Positions 46,257 through 55,544 of a DNA stretch of 64,000 nt are shown here, one piece after another; within the stretch, counting starts at the first letter, position 1; each line of letters begins with the position of its first letter. The stretch is from contig NZ_CP080531.1 of assembly GCF_024746835.1 (NCBI RefSeq), positions 2,480,001 through 2,544,000 of the forward strand, in the 5' to 3' direction. The translations under genes and the position numbers were made by a program. This stretch comes from Mesorhizobium sp. AR02 (GTDB lineage: Bacteria; Pseudomonadota; Alphaproteobacteria; Rhizobiales; Rhizobiaceae). Below the pieces are notes generated by a model. The model did no database searches and was not told the origin of the DNA. It was given only the letters and a program-made list of their open reading frames with translations.

Positions 46257-47240
46257 TCAGGCCCCGCGCGCCAGGCTGTCGGTGCGCAGGCGCGGGTCGA
46301 CCACGTAATAGAGCATGTCGACGACGAGGTTGATGACGACGAAGATCAGCGCCACCAGCAGCAGATAGGTCGACATGATCGGAATGTCGGCGGTGGAGAT
46401 CGCCTGCAGGAACAGCATGCCGATGCCCGGCCATTGAAACACGCTTTCGGTGATGATGCCGAAGGCGATGATCGAGCCGAGCTGCAGCCCGGCGATGGTC
46501 ATCACCGGCACCAGCGTGTTCTTCAGCGCGTGGCCGAAATTGATCGAGCGTTCGCTAAGGCCCCTGGCGCGGGCGAATTTGATGAAGTCGGCCCGCATCA
46601 CCTCCAGCATTTCCGAGCGGATCAGCCGCATGATGAAGGTGAGCTGGAACAGGCCGAGCGTGAAGGCCGGCATCAGGATCGACTTCCAGCCGGACACACT
46701 CAGCAGCCCCGTGGTCCACCAGCCGAGCCGCACAGTCTCGCCGCGGCCGAAGGTCGGCAGCCAGCCGAGCTCGACACCGAAGACGAGGATGAACATGATG
46801 CCGATGAAGAAGGTCGGCATCGAAATGCCGACCAGCGAGACCACCTGGAACAGCCGGCTCAGCCATCGGTCCGGGTAAAGGCCGGTATAGACGCCCATCG
46901 GCACGCCGATGAGCGCGGCCAAAAGCAGCGCCATGAGGCTGAGTTCGATGGTCGCCGGCAGCCGTTCGGCCAGCAACTGGCCGACCGGCTGTCCCATCTG
47001 GTAGGACAGGCCGAAATTGCCCCGCACCACCTGGCCGACGAAATGCGCGAACTGGACGGGGACGGGATCGTTCAGCCCGAGTTTTTCACGCAGCTCGGCG
47101 CGCTCGGCCAGCGAGGTGTTCTGGCCGACCATCTGCGCGACGGGATCGCCGATGAAGCGGAACATCAGGAAGGCGAGCAAGGCCACCGCCAGCATGACGA
47201 CGCAGGATTGCAGGACGCGGCGGGCGAGGAAGCTGATCAT
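46257..47240 (-). CDS. Dipeptide-type ABC transporter permease (DppB-like)
   Basis: A 327-residue permease that starts MISFLARRVLQSCVVMLAVALLAFLMFRF, the OppB-type first helix. The family segment EKLGLNDPVPVQF and the coupling motif DFIKFARARGLSERSINFGHALKN are visible. It is 58 nt downstream of the binding-protein gene. Confidence 0.92.
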   Translation of the reverse strand: MISFLARRVLQSCVVMLAVALLAFLMFRFIGDPVAQMVGQNTSLAERAELREKLGLNDPVPVQFAHFVGQVVRGNFGLSYQMGQPVGQLLAERLPATIELSLMALLLAALIGVPMGVYTGLYPDRWLSRLFQVVSLVGISMPTFFIGIMFILVFGVELGWLPTFGRGETVRLGWWTTGLLSVSGWKSILMPAFTLGLFQLTFIMRLIRSEMLEVMRADFIKFARARGLSERSINFGHALKNTLVPVMTIAGLQLGSIIAFGIITESVFQWPGIGMLFLQAISTADIPIMSTYLLLVALIFVVINLVVDMLYYVVDPRLRTDSLARGA

Positions 47241-47298
47241 CCGATAACGCTACTTCCTTCCCATCTGGCTGGCACCACGCGCGGCCACCTCGATGCCG

Positions 47299-48930
47299 CT
47301 ATTTGCCGATCTTCACGTAGCGCCAGTCGAAGACGTCGTCGGCGCGCTGCTTCAAGGTGACGCCGTTGCGCACACCCCAGGCGATCCACTGCTGGTGCAG
47401 CGGCAGATAGGCGATGTCGTCGGTGGTGATCTTCCACGCCGCCTTGATCAGCGCGTTGCGCTTGTCCGGGTCGGTTTCCGCCAACACCTGGTCGGCAAGC
47501 TTGTCGACCTCGGGATTGCAATAGCCGCCATAGTTCGACTTGCCGGCGTTGATCTTGTCGCGGTCGCTCTCGGCCCAGATGGCGGATTGCGGGGTGAGGC
47601 GCGGGCACTGGTGCAGCGAATTCAGCGGCGCCCAGCTGTCGAAGCTCGGCGGGGTCGATCCGATCAGGCCGAGGCTGAAGTCCAGTTTCGGTGACAGCAC
47701 CTTGTCGAAGAATTTCGACTTGGTCTGGGCGTTGAGTTTGACCTTCACGCCGACCTTGGCGAACATGTTGGTGACGGCGAGGCAGATCGCCTCGTCATTG
47801 ACGTAGCGGTCGTTGGGGCAATCGAGACCGATCTCGAAACCGTCGGGATAGCCGGCTTTGGCCAGCAGCGCCTTCGACTTTTGCGGATCATAGGCGATAC
47901 GGGTGAAATCGGGGCTGGAACCGTTGATGCCGGGCGCCACCATCAGCGCCGAGGGCGTCGACATGCCGCGCATGACCTTGGACTTGATGGCCTCGATGTC
48001 GATTGCCCGGTAGAGCGCCTCGCGCACACGATGGTCCTTGAGCGGGTTCTTGCCCTTGATGTTGGAGTAGAGCAACTCGTCGCGGAATTGGTCCATGAAG
48101 ATGTAGACCGTACGCAGTTCCGGCCCGACGATCATGCTGGTGCCGGGGTTGGCCTTGATGCGGTCGACATCCTGCACCGGCACCGGGAAGATGACGTCCA
48201 TCTCGCCCGACAACAGGGCGGCGACGCGGGTGGCGGAATTGGGGATCGGCGTGAAGACGACATCGGTGACATTGTCTTCGCGGGTTGCGTTGCCCCACCA
48301 GTCGGGGTTGGCGGCAAGCGTGGTCTTGATGCCGAGCTCGCGGCTTTTCAGCACGAAGGGGCCGGTGCCGTTCTCGTTGAGGTTGGCGTAGCTTTCCTGC
48401 CCGCTGCCGGACTTTTGCGGACCGGCATCGCCATGCTTTTCCGCCCAGGCCTTCGACATCATGTACCAGTTGCCCCACTGGTAGTGGATGATCGGGTTGG
48501 GCTTGGCGGTGATGAAATCCACTGTGTAGTCGTCGACCTTGACCACCTTGGTGTCGGGCGAGAGGCGGTTCTTCAGATCCGAGCCGCCGCCGCGCACGCG
48601 TTCGGCCGAGAACAGCACATCATCGGCGGTGAACGGACTGCCGTCGTGGAATTTTACCCCCTTGCGCAAATGGAAGCGCCAGCGGGTCGGCTCCACCATC
48701 TCCCAGCTCTCGGCCAGCGCGGGCTGGATCGACAGATCCGCGGCGCGGCGCACGAGGCCCTCATAGATGTTGCCGAGGAAGCCGGAGGTGAAGGTCTCGT
48801 CGATGACATAGGGGTCGAGCGAGGTGATGTCGCCTTGCGCGGCGAAGCGCAGCGTTTCCGCCCCGGCGGCATTTGCCGACGCACCCAGCAGCATTGCGGC
48901 CAGCGTCGCGCGCCAGAATGAGATCTTCAT
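47299..48930 (-). CDS. Dipeptide-type ABC transporter solute-binding protein (SBP family 5)
   Basis: A 543-residue periplasmic binding protein with a signal peptide (MKISFWRATLAAMLLGASAN.., cleavage near residue 24). ALAESWEMVEPTRWRFHLRKGVKFHDGSPFTADDV is the family-5 signature region (cited by WRFHLRKGVKFHDG). ATG 48930 is chosen since the signal begins there; the frame extends to 49029 without support. It is the first gene of the operon after a divergent regulator; the ligand may be a peptide or an opine-like compound. Confidence 0.92.
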   Translation of the reverse strand: MKISFWRATLAAMLLGASANAAGAETLRFAAQGDITSLDPYVIDETFTSGFLGNIYEGLVRRAADLSIQPALAESWEMVEPTRWRFHLRKGVKFHDGSPFTADDVLFSAERVRGGGSDLKNRLSPDTKVVKVDDYTVDFITAKPNPIIHYQWGNWYMMSKAWAEKHGDAGPQKSGSGQESYANLNENGTGPFVLKSRELGIKTTLAANPDWWGNATREDNVTDVVFTPIPNSATRVAALLSGEMDVIFPVPVQDVDRIKANPGTSMIVGPELRTVYIFMDQFRDELLYSNIKGKNPLKDHRVREALYRAIDIEAIKSKVMRGMSTPSALMVAPGINGSSPDFTRIAYDPQKSKALLAKAGYPDGFEIGLDCPNDRYVNDEAICLAVTNMFAKVGVKVKLNAQTKSKFFDKVLSPKLDFSLGLIGSTPPSFDSWAPLNSLHQCPRLTPQSAIWAESDRDKINAGKSNYGGYCNPEVDKLADQVLAETDPDKRNALIKAAWKITTDDIAYLPLHQQWIAWGVRNGVTLKQRADDVFDWRYVKIGK

Positions 48931-49027
48931 GTCGCAGTTCCCCTTGCTTTCTCCGCGGCGTCTCTTTGCCGCGCATTGCCGCCCGGCACGCCGTACTGCG
49001 AATGGTTTTTCCCTGCAATTTCCTGAC

Positions 49028-49055
49028 ATAGTATGAGAAGTTGATCTGAGGTCAA
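49028..49055 (-). promoter_or_regulatory. Promoter of the dipeptide-type ABC operon
   Basis: On the minus strand TTGACC (49050-49055) and TACTAT (49028-49033) are 16 nt apart, about 100 nt upstream of the binding-protein gene. The sequence around it is AT-rich with a TTGA..TCAA dyad (49041-49055), a candidate site for the divergent RpiR regulator. Confidence 0.55.
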
Positions 49056-49137
49056 CGGATTTATGTAGTAAAAAATATCAAACTTCATTGACGATGCAAA
49101 AATCTATCATATCGTAACAAACGAAAGAGGGAACGTC

Positions 49138-50019
49138 GTGACCATCAAGGACATGCTGAGCAGCAACGGGCTGAAGCTGACGGCAGCTGAAAAGAAGGTC
49201 GTGCGCACGCTTCTGACCAATTATCCCGCCGCCGGGCTGGGGACCGTTGCCGGTTTCGCCGAGCGCTCCGGGGTCAGCGTGCCGACCATCCTGCGCCTGG
49301 TCACCAGGCTTGGCTTTGCCGGCTACACAGCCTTCCAGAAGGATCTTATCGAGGAGGTCTCGGAGCAGCTGAACTCGCCGCTGTCGATGATCGATGCGAG
49401 AAGCGCCGACGCCTCGGGCGAAGGCACCTATGCCGGCATCATGCGCAATCTCGCCGACGCGCTGCTGCAGACGGCGGCCAATTACCGGGAGCAGGAATTC
49501 GAGGCGATCCTCGACCTTCTGGCGGACGAGCGCTCCGATATCTACTGCCTCGGCGGCCGCTTCAGCACCGTGCTGGCGCTGCGGCTGTCGATGCATCTCG
49601 GCCAGTTGCGGCCCGGCGTCTTCTTCATCGAGAACCAGTCGTCGCGCTTCTTCGACCGGCTCGTCGACTTCAACAGCCAGACCACGCTGGTCGTCTTCGA
49701 CTACCGGCGCTATCAGGCCGAGATCGTCGAATTCGCCCGGCTGGCGCATGAGTCGCGCGCCCGGGTGATCGTCTTCACCGACCGCTGGATGTCGCCGATC
49801 AGCCATTTCGCCGACCAGATCCTCGTCTCCTCGGTCGAGACCCTTTCGCCCTATGATTCGAAAGTCGTCGCCTTCGCGCAATGCGAAGCCATCATCGCCT
49901 CGCTGGTCAAGCGCGGCCCCGACAAGGTGCGCGAGCGCCTGGCCACAATCGAGGCCCTTCGCCAAAAAGGCGAATCCCAGGCCCACAAGACAGAATCCCG
50001 GAATGCCGATCAGCCCTGA
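49138..50019 (+). CDS. MurR/RpiR family transcriptional regulator
   Basis: A 293-residue regulator. The N-terminal RpiR helix-turn-helix is seen as LTAAEKKVVRTLLTNYP..GTVAGFAERSGVSVPTILRLVTRLG, and a SIS domain follows (about residues 115-260, IYCLGGRFSTVLALRLSMHL and a TLVVFDYRRYQAEIVEFARLA segment). SIS domains here sense phosphosugars or other metabolites. The start is GTG 49138 with GAAAGAGG upstream. It is divergent from the ABC operon and overlaps the next gene by 17 nt. Confidence 0.92.
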   Translation: MTIKDMLSSNGLKLTAAEKKVVRTLLTNYPAAGLGTVAGFAERSGVSVPTILRLVTRLGFAGYTAFQKDLIEEVSEQLNSPLSMIDARSADASGEGTYAGIMRNLADALLQTAANYREQEFEAILDLLADERSDIYCLGGRFSTVLALRLSMHLGQLRPGVFFIENQSSRFFDRLVDFNSQTTLVVFDYRRYQAEIVEFARLAHESRARVIVFTDRWMSPISHFADQILVSSVETLSPYDSKVVAFAQCEAIIASLVKRGPDKVRERLATIEALRQKGESQAHKTESRNADQP

Positions 50020-50830
50020 ACGCCAAGCCGAGCTGGACGGGCTTGGCGAAGACAATGTCGAGATCCTGAACCCGGATGGCGGCTTCCCCTGCCTGATCCT
50101 GTGCGACCACGCCAGCAGCGCCCTACCTTCACGCTACGGGGCGCTCGGGCTCGCCCCGGATGATTTGCGCAAGCATATCGGCGTCGACATCGGCATTGAC
50201 GGTGTGGCGCGCGGTCTTGCCGCCCGGCTGGATGCGCCGCTGCTGTCGACCCGCTGGTCGCGACTTCTCCTCGATTGCAACCGCTGGATCGCCGATCCGC
50301 GCCTGATCTTGAGCGAAAGCGACGGCATTGATGTGCCGGCAAACCACGGCATCACGGATGAGGAATGGCAGCTTCGCTGCGACCGCTATTTCTGGCCCTA
50401 CCATCGCGCCGTCGGCCGGGCCGTCGAGGCCTTACGGATGAGAGAGCGCTTTCCCTTCCTGCTGTCGCTGCACAGCTGCACAAGGCAGCTTGGTTCCGAC
50501 TACCGCAAATGGGACGCGGGCACGATCTGGCACGAGAGCGACAGCCTGTCGAACGCGCTGATCGAGGCGCTCGGGCAACGGGGAGACCTGCTGCTTGGCG
50601 ACAACGCGCCCTATTCCGGCATCGGCGGCACCTTCACCATCGACTATCACAGCTGGGGCACCGGCCTTCCGGCCTGCGGCCTGGAAATCGTCAATGACGG
50701 GTTGCGGACAGACCAGGCGATCGCCGGCTGGACCGACCGGCTGACCGCAGCGCTGGCTGGAATAGCGGCGCGCCGCGAACAGGTCTGGACCCTGCACAAT
50801 GGCCGCGGGCATCCGCCCTTGCAGGCGTAA
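50003..50830 (+). CDS. N-formylglutamate amidohydrolase family protein
   Basis: A 275-residue predicted zinc hydrolase of the N-formylglutamate deformylase family. ILCDHASSALPSRYG (His motif), HIGVDIGIDGVARGLA, LLLDCNRW and LLSLHSCT with GLEIVNDGL at the end are the conserved family blocks. In histidine breakdown the related HutG frees glutamate, but no hut gene is near. Context with an RpiR regulator, a PuuB-like oxidase and amino acid transporters suggests use of an N-acyl amino acid. Confidence 0.85.
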   Translation: MPISPERQAELDGLGEDNVEILNPDGGFPCLILCDHASSALPSRYGALGLAPDDLRKHIGVDIGIDGVARGLAARLDAPLLSTRWSRLLLDCNRWIADPRLILSESDGIDVPANHGITDEEWQLRCDRYFWPYHRAVGRAVEALRMRERFPFLLSLHSCTRQLGSDYRKWDAGTIWHESDSLSNALIEALGQRGDLLLGDNAPYSGIGGTFTIDYHSWGTGLPACGLEIVNDGLRTDQAIAGWTDRLTAALAGIAARREQVWTLHNGRGHPPLQA

Positions 50831-50842
50831 GGAGAGCCGAGC

Positions 50843-52141
50843 GTGACGAAAGGGCAAGCCATGTCGACCGTCGGCAGCCTCTATGAGAACACTGCGCCCA
50901 CCGCGCCAGCGACGGATGTGCTGAGCGGAAACCATGACGCCGACTTCGTCATCTTCGGCGCCGGCTATACCGGCCTGTCGGCCGCCATCTACGTGGCCCG
51001 GCGCGGCGTCAAGACCATCGTTCTGGAAGCACATGGCATCGGCCATGGCGGCTCGGGGCGGAACCATGGCCACTGCGTGCCGGTGCTGGGCTTCATCAAC
51101 CCGAAGGCGGCGGCCGAAAAGCTCGGCGCCGAACGCGGCGAACGCAACACCAGGATCCTGGCGGATTCCGGCGCCAAGGTGTTTTCCTACATCCGCGACT
51201 ACGGCATCGATTGCGAAGCGGCACCGACGGGCGCGCTGCAGCTGGCGCACAGCCCCAAGGCGATGCCGGCCATGGAGCGGCAGCACGCCTTCTATGCCAG
51301 CCTCGGCAAGAAGCCGCTGCTGCTCGACCGCGATCAGGCGGTGCGGATGACGGGATCGCAGGATTTCCACGGCGGCTGGCTGCATCCCGATGGCGGGCAT
51401 CTGAACCCGCTCGCCTATGTGCGCGGGCTGGCCCGTGCGGCAATGTTGGAAGGGGCCGCACTCCATACCGGATCGCCGGCGATCTCCATCGAGAGGCAGC
51501 GTGGCGTGTGGGTGATCACCTGTCCGCAAGGAACGGTGCGGGCCAAGCGGGTGGGCGTCGCCACCAACGCCTATACCGGCAATCTGCTGCCGCCGCTCGG
51601 CAGATCCTTCTTCACCATGATCTCCTATGCCATCGCCAGCGAGCCGCTCGACCCCAGGCTGCGGCAGAGCATCGTGCCCGGCAACCAGAGCGTCGGCGAT
51701 TCGAGGCCTGACGTGCGCTACTTCCGTTTCGACCGGGACAACCGGCTGATCGTCGGCGGGCTGCTGGAAATGGTCCGCGGCGCCAATTTCGCCAGGACGG
51801 CCGCCTTCATGACCCGGCGCATGCAAGGGCTGTTTCCGCAGATCGGCGCGATCAAATGGCGCTGGCACTGGTCGGGACAGCTGGCGATCAACATGGACCG
51901 CGCGCCGCATCTCTACAATCCGGCCGAGGGCCTGTTCGAACTCGTCGGCTATTCCGGCCGTGGCGTGCCGACCGCGACGGCGCTTGGCGAGGTGCTGGGT
52001 GAAGCCGGCTGCGGTGTGCCTGCGGGTGAATTGCCGATGGAGATATCCGAGCTGAAACCGCTCGCCGCCGGCCCTCTCTTGTCGGCGCTGGTGCCGCGGC
52101 TGCGCGGACCGATCAACCGCGTCCGGTCGATCTGGAGCTGA
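50843..52141 (+). CDS. FAD-dependent oxidoreductase (DadA/PuuB family)
   Basis: A 432-residue flavoprotein of the DAO family. The dinucleotide-binding motif is VIFGAGYTGLSAAIYVARRGVKTIVLEA; the SGRNHGHCVP segment is the covalent/FAD-contact region seen in gamma-glutamylputrescine oxidase-type enzymes, and GYSGRGVPTATALG closes the FAD site. It probably oxidises a secondary amine or amino acid. GTG 50843 has AAGGAG upstream and is 12 nt after the previous gene, in the same operon. Confidence 0.87.
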   Translation: MTKGQAMSTVGSLYENTAPTAPATDVLSGNHDADFVIFGAGYTGLSAAIYVARRGVKTIVLEAHGIGHGGSGRNHGHCVPVLGFINPKAAAEKLGAERGERNTRILADSGAKVFSYIRDYGIDCEAAPTGALQLAHSPKAMPAMERQHAFYASLGKKPLLLDRDQAVRMTGSQDFHGGWLHPDGGHLNPLAYVRGLARAAMLEGAALHTGSPAISIERQRGVWVITCPQGTVRAKRVGVATNAYTGNLLPPLGRSFFTMISYAIASEPLDPRLRQSIVPGNQSVGDSRPDVRYFRFDRDNRLIVGGLLEMVRGANFARTAAFMTRRMQGLFPQIGAIKWRWHWSGQLAINMDRAPHLYNPAEGLFELVGYSGRGVPTATALGEVLGEAGCGVPAGELPMEISELKPLAAGPLLSALVPRLRGPINRVRSIWS

Positions 52142-52160
52142 TCTGTCCGAGGCGTAGCCG

Positions 52161-53153
52161 TCAGTCCTTCGCGGCCGGGTTGAGAAGTCGTGCATAAAGT
52201 TCGCCGACAATGCCGCGCCGGAAGATCAGCACGCACACCATGAAGATCAGCCCGGTGGCGATGGTCACCGGGAAGCCGGAAGTGGCAAGCGTATTTTCCA
52301 ACCCGACGACCAGGCTCGCACCGATGATCGGTCCTACCATCGTGCCGATGCCGCCGAGCAGCGTCATCAGGATCACCTCGCCCGACATCTGCCAGGTAAC
52401 GTCGGTCAGCGTGGCGAACTGGAAAACGATCGCCTTGAGGGAGCCTGCCAGCCCGGCCAGCGCCGCCGACATGACGAAGGCGCCGAGCTTGTAGTTGGCG
52501 ACGGAATAGCCCAGCGAAATGGCGCGATTCTCGTTTTCGCGGATCGAGCGCAGGATCATGCCGAAGGGCGAATTGACAATGCGCCAGATGGCGAAGACGC
52601 CGATCAGGAACACCGCCAGCACGAAATAATACATGTTCAGCGAGACGTTCAGGTCGAGGACGCCGAACAGCATGCCGCGCGGCACGCCCTGAATGCCGTC
52701 CTCGCCTTCGGTGAAGGGCGCCTGCACGCAGAAGAAGAAGAACATCTGCGACAGCGCCAGCGTGATCATGGCGAAATAGATGCCTTGCCGGCGGATGGCG
52801 AAGAAGCCCATGACGAGGCCGAGCAGGGCCGCACCCGCCATGCCAAGCAGGATGCCGGCTTCCGGCGGCCAACCCCACACCTTGACGGCATGCGCGGCGA
52901 AGTAGGCGGCGCCGCCAAAGAAGGTGGCGTGGCCGAAAGACAGCAGGCCGGTATAGCCGAGCAGGAGATTGAACGCGCAGGCGAACAGCGCAAAACACAG
53001 CATCTTCATCAGGAAGATCGGATAGACCAGGAATGGCGCCGCCAGCAGCGCCGCTATGCCGAGCCCGACCAGCGTCCATTCAAGCCATGCCGGGGTTCCG
53101 GCTGATGTCTCGGGCAGCGTCAGCTCTGCCATGTCAGATGTCCCTTCCGACAT
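52161..53153 (-). CDS. livM: Branched-chain amino acid ABC transporter permease (LivM)
   Basis: A 330-residue permease with about nine hydrophobic segments and the family motif GYTGLLSFGHATFFGGAAYFAA near residue 70 and FFAIRRQGIYFAMITLALSQM further on. Two starts are possible, 53153 (MSEGTSDMAEL) and 53132 (MAELTL), because a 21-bp tandem duplication copies the ribosome-binding site and start codon. It is separated from livH by 1 nt. Confidence 0.93.
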   Translation of the reverse strand: MSEGTSDMAELTLPETSAGTPAWLEWTLVGLGIAALLAAPFLVYPIFLMKMLCFALFACAFNLLLGYTGLLSFGHATFFGGAAYFAAHAVKVWGWPPEAGILLGMAGAALLGLVMGFFAIRRQGIYFAMITLALSQMFFFFCVQAPFTEGEDGIQGVPRGMLFGVLDLNVSLNMYYFVLAVFLIGVFAIWRIVNSPFGMILRSIRENENRAISLGYSVANYKLGAFVMSAALAGLAGSLKAIVFQFATLTDVTWQMSGEVILMTLLGGIGTMVGPIIGASLVVGLENTLATSGFPVTIATGLIFMVCVLIFRRGIVGELYARLLNPAAKD

Positions 53154-53171
53154 GTCAGACGTCCCTTCCGA
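53130..53171. repeat. 21-bp tandem duplication across livH end/livM start
   Basis: Two adjacent 21-bp units (53130-53150 and 53151-53171) differ at one base. Read on the minus strand each holds TCGGAAGGGAC, a TGAC and ATG, so each carries its own ribosome-binding site and start codon. The length of 7 codons keeps the frame. It also contains the livH stop. Confidence 0.92.
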
Positions 53172-54042
53172 ACAGGCCTGCCGGCCGCACCAGAAGCACG
53201 ATCGCCATGATGACGAAGACCACGAGGTTAGAAGCTTCGGGATAGAAGACCTTGGTCAGGCCTTCGGCGAGGCCAAGCATGTAGCCGGTGATGATCGCGC
53301 CAAGGATCGATCCCATGCCGCCGATCACGACGACCGCGAAGACGACGATGATGAGATCCGATCCCATCAACGGGCTCACCTGATAGACGGGGGCTGCCAG
53401 AATTCCGGCAAGCCCGGCAAGGGCGGAGCCGAGGCCGTAGGTCAGCGTCAGCAGCAACGGCACGTTGACGCCGAAGGCCTGGACGAGACGGGGATTTTCG
53501 GTTGCCGCGCGCAGATAGGAACCGAGCCTGGTCTTCTCGATCAGCGCCCAGGTCCCGAAACAGACGATCAGCGAGGCAACCACGACCCAGCCGCGATAGT
53601 TGGGCAGGAACATAAAGCCGAGATTGGTGCCTCCCGAAAGCAGCGGTGGCACGGCGTAGGGATTTCCCGACACACCGTAATAGTAGCGGAATATGCCTTC
53701 GAGCACGAGCTCGAGACCGAAGGTGAAGAGCAGGCCGTAGAGCGGATCGGTGTCGTATAGCCGCGACAGCGCCAGGCGCTCGACCACGATGCCGAAGAGG
53801 CCGACGATCAGCGGCGCGAGGATCAGAGCGGGCCAATAGCCGATGCCGAGATAGGTGAGCAAGAGATACCCGACGAAGGCGCCGAGCATATACTGGGCGC
53901 CATGGGCGAAATTGATGACGCGCAGCAGGCCGAAAATCACGGCCAGGCCCAGGCTCAGCATGGCGTAGAAGGAGCCATTGATCAGGCCGACCAGCAACTG
54001 GCCGAGGAGTGCCTGGACGGGGATTCCGAAGACCATCGTCAT
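53155..54042 (-). CDS. livH: Branched-chain amino acid ABC transporter permease (LivH)
   Basis: A 295-residue permease. The signature GLINGSFYAMLSLGLAVIFGLLRVINFAHGAQYMLGAF is near the N-terminus (cited by VINFAHGAQYM), and the coupling segment TRLGSYLRAATENPRLVQAFGVN is in the middle. ATG 54042 has GAGGGC upstream; ATG 54057 is in frame but would overlap livF more. It operates with LivM and the two ATPases. Confidence 0.93.
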   Translation of the reverse strand: MTMVFGIPVQALLGQLLVGLINGSFYAMLSLGLAVIFGLLRVINFAHGAQYMLGAFVGYLLLTYLGIGYWPALILAPLIVGLFGIVVERLALSRLYDTDPLYGLLFTFGLELVLEGIFRYYYGVSGNPYAVPPLLSGGTNLGFMFLPNYRGWVVVASLIVCFGTWALIEKTRLGSYLRAATENPRLVQAFGVNVPLLLTLTYGLGSALAGLAGILAAPVYQVSPLMGSDLIIVVFAVVVIGGMGSILGAIITGYMLGLAEGLTKVFYPEASNLVVFVIMAIVLLVRPAGLFGRDV

Positions 54043-54049
54043 GGCGCCC

Positions 54050-54760
54050 TCATACACCCAGAACGTCGTGGAGCTGCGTCATGCGGTCGGCCAGTTCGCC
54101 GACCGGGAACCCGGCGACGACCTTGCCGTGCTCCATCAGATAGAAACGATCGGCGACACGGCTGGCGAAGCGGAAATTCTGCTCGACCAGCAGGATCGTC
54201 ATGCCGCGCTTCTTCAACGTCACCAGCAGCTCGCCGATGCGCTGCACGATGACGGGAGCGAGGCCCTCGGTGGGCTCGTCGAGAAGCAGCATCTTCACGC
54301 CGGTCCGCAGCATGCGCGCGATCGCCAGCATCTGCTGTTCGCCGCCCGACAGCCTCGTGCCGGGACTGTTGCGCCGTTCCTTCAGATTGGGGAAGAGATC
54401 GAATATTTCGGCGACGCTCATGCCGCCCTCGGCGACGACCGGCGGCAGGACCAGATTCTCATCGACCGTCAGTGTCGCGAAGATGCCGCGCTCCTCGGGC
54501 ACGAAGCCGATGCCTTGATGCGCGGTGCAGTGCAGCGGCAGCCGCATCAGGTCCGCGCCATCGAAGACGACCTCGCCGGTGCGCTTGCGGATCAGCCCCA
54601 TGATGGCGCGCAGCGTCGTCGTCTTGCCGACGCCGTTGCGGCCGAGCAGCGTCACCGTCTCGCCGCGAAACACTTCCAGATCGACGCCGTGCAGCGCATG
54701 GCCCTCGCCATACCAGGCGTTGAGGCCGCGGACCGCAAGCAGGGGTGCGGCGCTAGTCAT
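54050..54760 (-). CDS. livF: Branched-chain amino acid ABC transporter ATPase (LivF)
   Basis: A 236-residue ATPase with GRNGVGKTTTLRA (Walker A), LSGGEQQMLAIARML (signature) and LLLDEPTEGLAP (Walker B), the LivF pattern. The start overlaps the livG stop by 8 nt. Confidence 0.93.
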   Translation of the reverse strand: MTSAAPLLAVRGLNAWYGEGHALHGVDLEVFRGETVTLLGRNGVGKTTTLRAIMGLIRKRTGEVVFDGADLMRLPLHCTAHQGIGFVPEERGIFATLTVDENLVLPPVVAEGGMSVAEIFDLFPNLKERRNSPGTRLSGGEQQMLAIARMLRTGVKMLLLDEPTEGLAPVIVQRIGELLVTLKKRGMTILLVEQNFRFASRVADRFYLMEHGKVVAGFPVGELADRMTQLHDVLGV

Positions 54761-55532
54761 CGGCAGTGCCCATATAGGCGACCTTCACGCGTTCATCGCG
54801 GCTGACGGTGGCGTAGTCGCCGGCCGCAAGCACCTCGCCGCGCTGCATGACGGTTATCCAGTCGCAAAGATCGGCCACGACCGTCAGATTGTGCTCAACC
54901 ATCAAAACCGCACGGTCGCTGGCGACCGAACGGATGAGGGCGGAAACCGTGGCGACGTCCTCATGCCCCATGCCGGCCATCGGCTCGTCCAAAAGCAGCA
55001 CTTTCGGATCCAGCGCCAGGGTGGTGGCGATCTCGAGCACGCGTTTCCGGCCATAGGAAAGATCGCCGGCTAATTTGTTACGGGCATCGTCGAGGCCGAC
55101 GGAGCGCAGCAGCTCCATCGCGCGCGGCGTCAACCGATCGAGCGCGGCGAGCGAGCGCCAGAACTGGACGCCGAGCCCGGCTGGCCGCTGCAGTGCGACG
55201 CGCACATTGTCGAGCACGCTGAGGTGCGGAAAGATCGCCGATATCTGGAACGAGCGCACCAGCCCCATGCGCGCTACCTTTGCCGGCGGCGTGCGGGTGA
55301 TATCGGTGCCGAGCAGTTCGATCCGGCCGCTGGTCGGCGCCAGGAACTTGGTGAGCAGGTTGAAGACGGTCGTCTTGCCGGCGCCATTGGGACCGATCAG
55401 GGCATGGATGTTGCGGTGGCGGACATCGAGATCGACATTCTTGACGGCAACGAAGCCGGCAAAATCGCGCCGCAGCCCGCGGGCGGACAGCACCACAAGC
55501 GGCTCGTTCGCGCTGAGGTCAGGCGGCGCCAT
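54753..55532 (-). CDS. livG: Branched-chain amino acid ABC transporter ATPase (LivG)
   Basis: A 259-residue ATPase. GPNGAGKTTVFNLLT (Walker A), LSYGRKRVLEIATTLA (variant signature of LivG) and LLLDEPMAGMG (Walker B) are present, with the LivG-specific VRSFQISAIFPHLSVLDNV segment. It is 12 nt downstream of the binding-protein gene. Confidence 0.93.
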   Translation of the reverse strand: MAPPDLSANEPLVVLSARGLRRDFAGFVAVKNVDLDVRHRNIHALIGPNGAGKTTVFNLLTKFLAPTSGRIELLGTDITRTPPAKVARMGLVRSFQISAIFPHLSVLDNVRVALQRPAGLGVQFWRSLAALDRLTPRAMELLRSVGLDDARNKLAGDLSYGRKRVLEIATTLALDPKVLLLDEPMAGMGHEDVATVSALIRSVASDRAVLMVEHNLTVVADLCDWITVMQRGEVLAAGDYATVSRDERVKVAYMGTADD

Positions 55533-55544
55533 GGGCCGCGCCGA

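Noticed and set aside
53130..53171. Short tandem repeat as a CRISPR array
   Set aside because: There are only two adjacent units without spacers, located over coding sequence; no cas gene is present.
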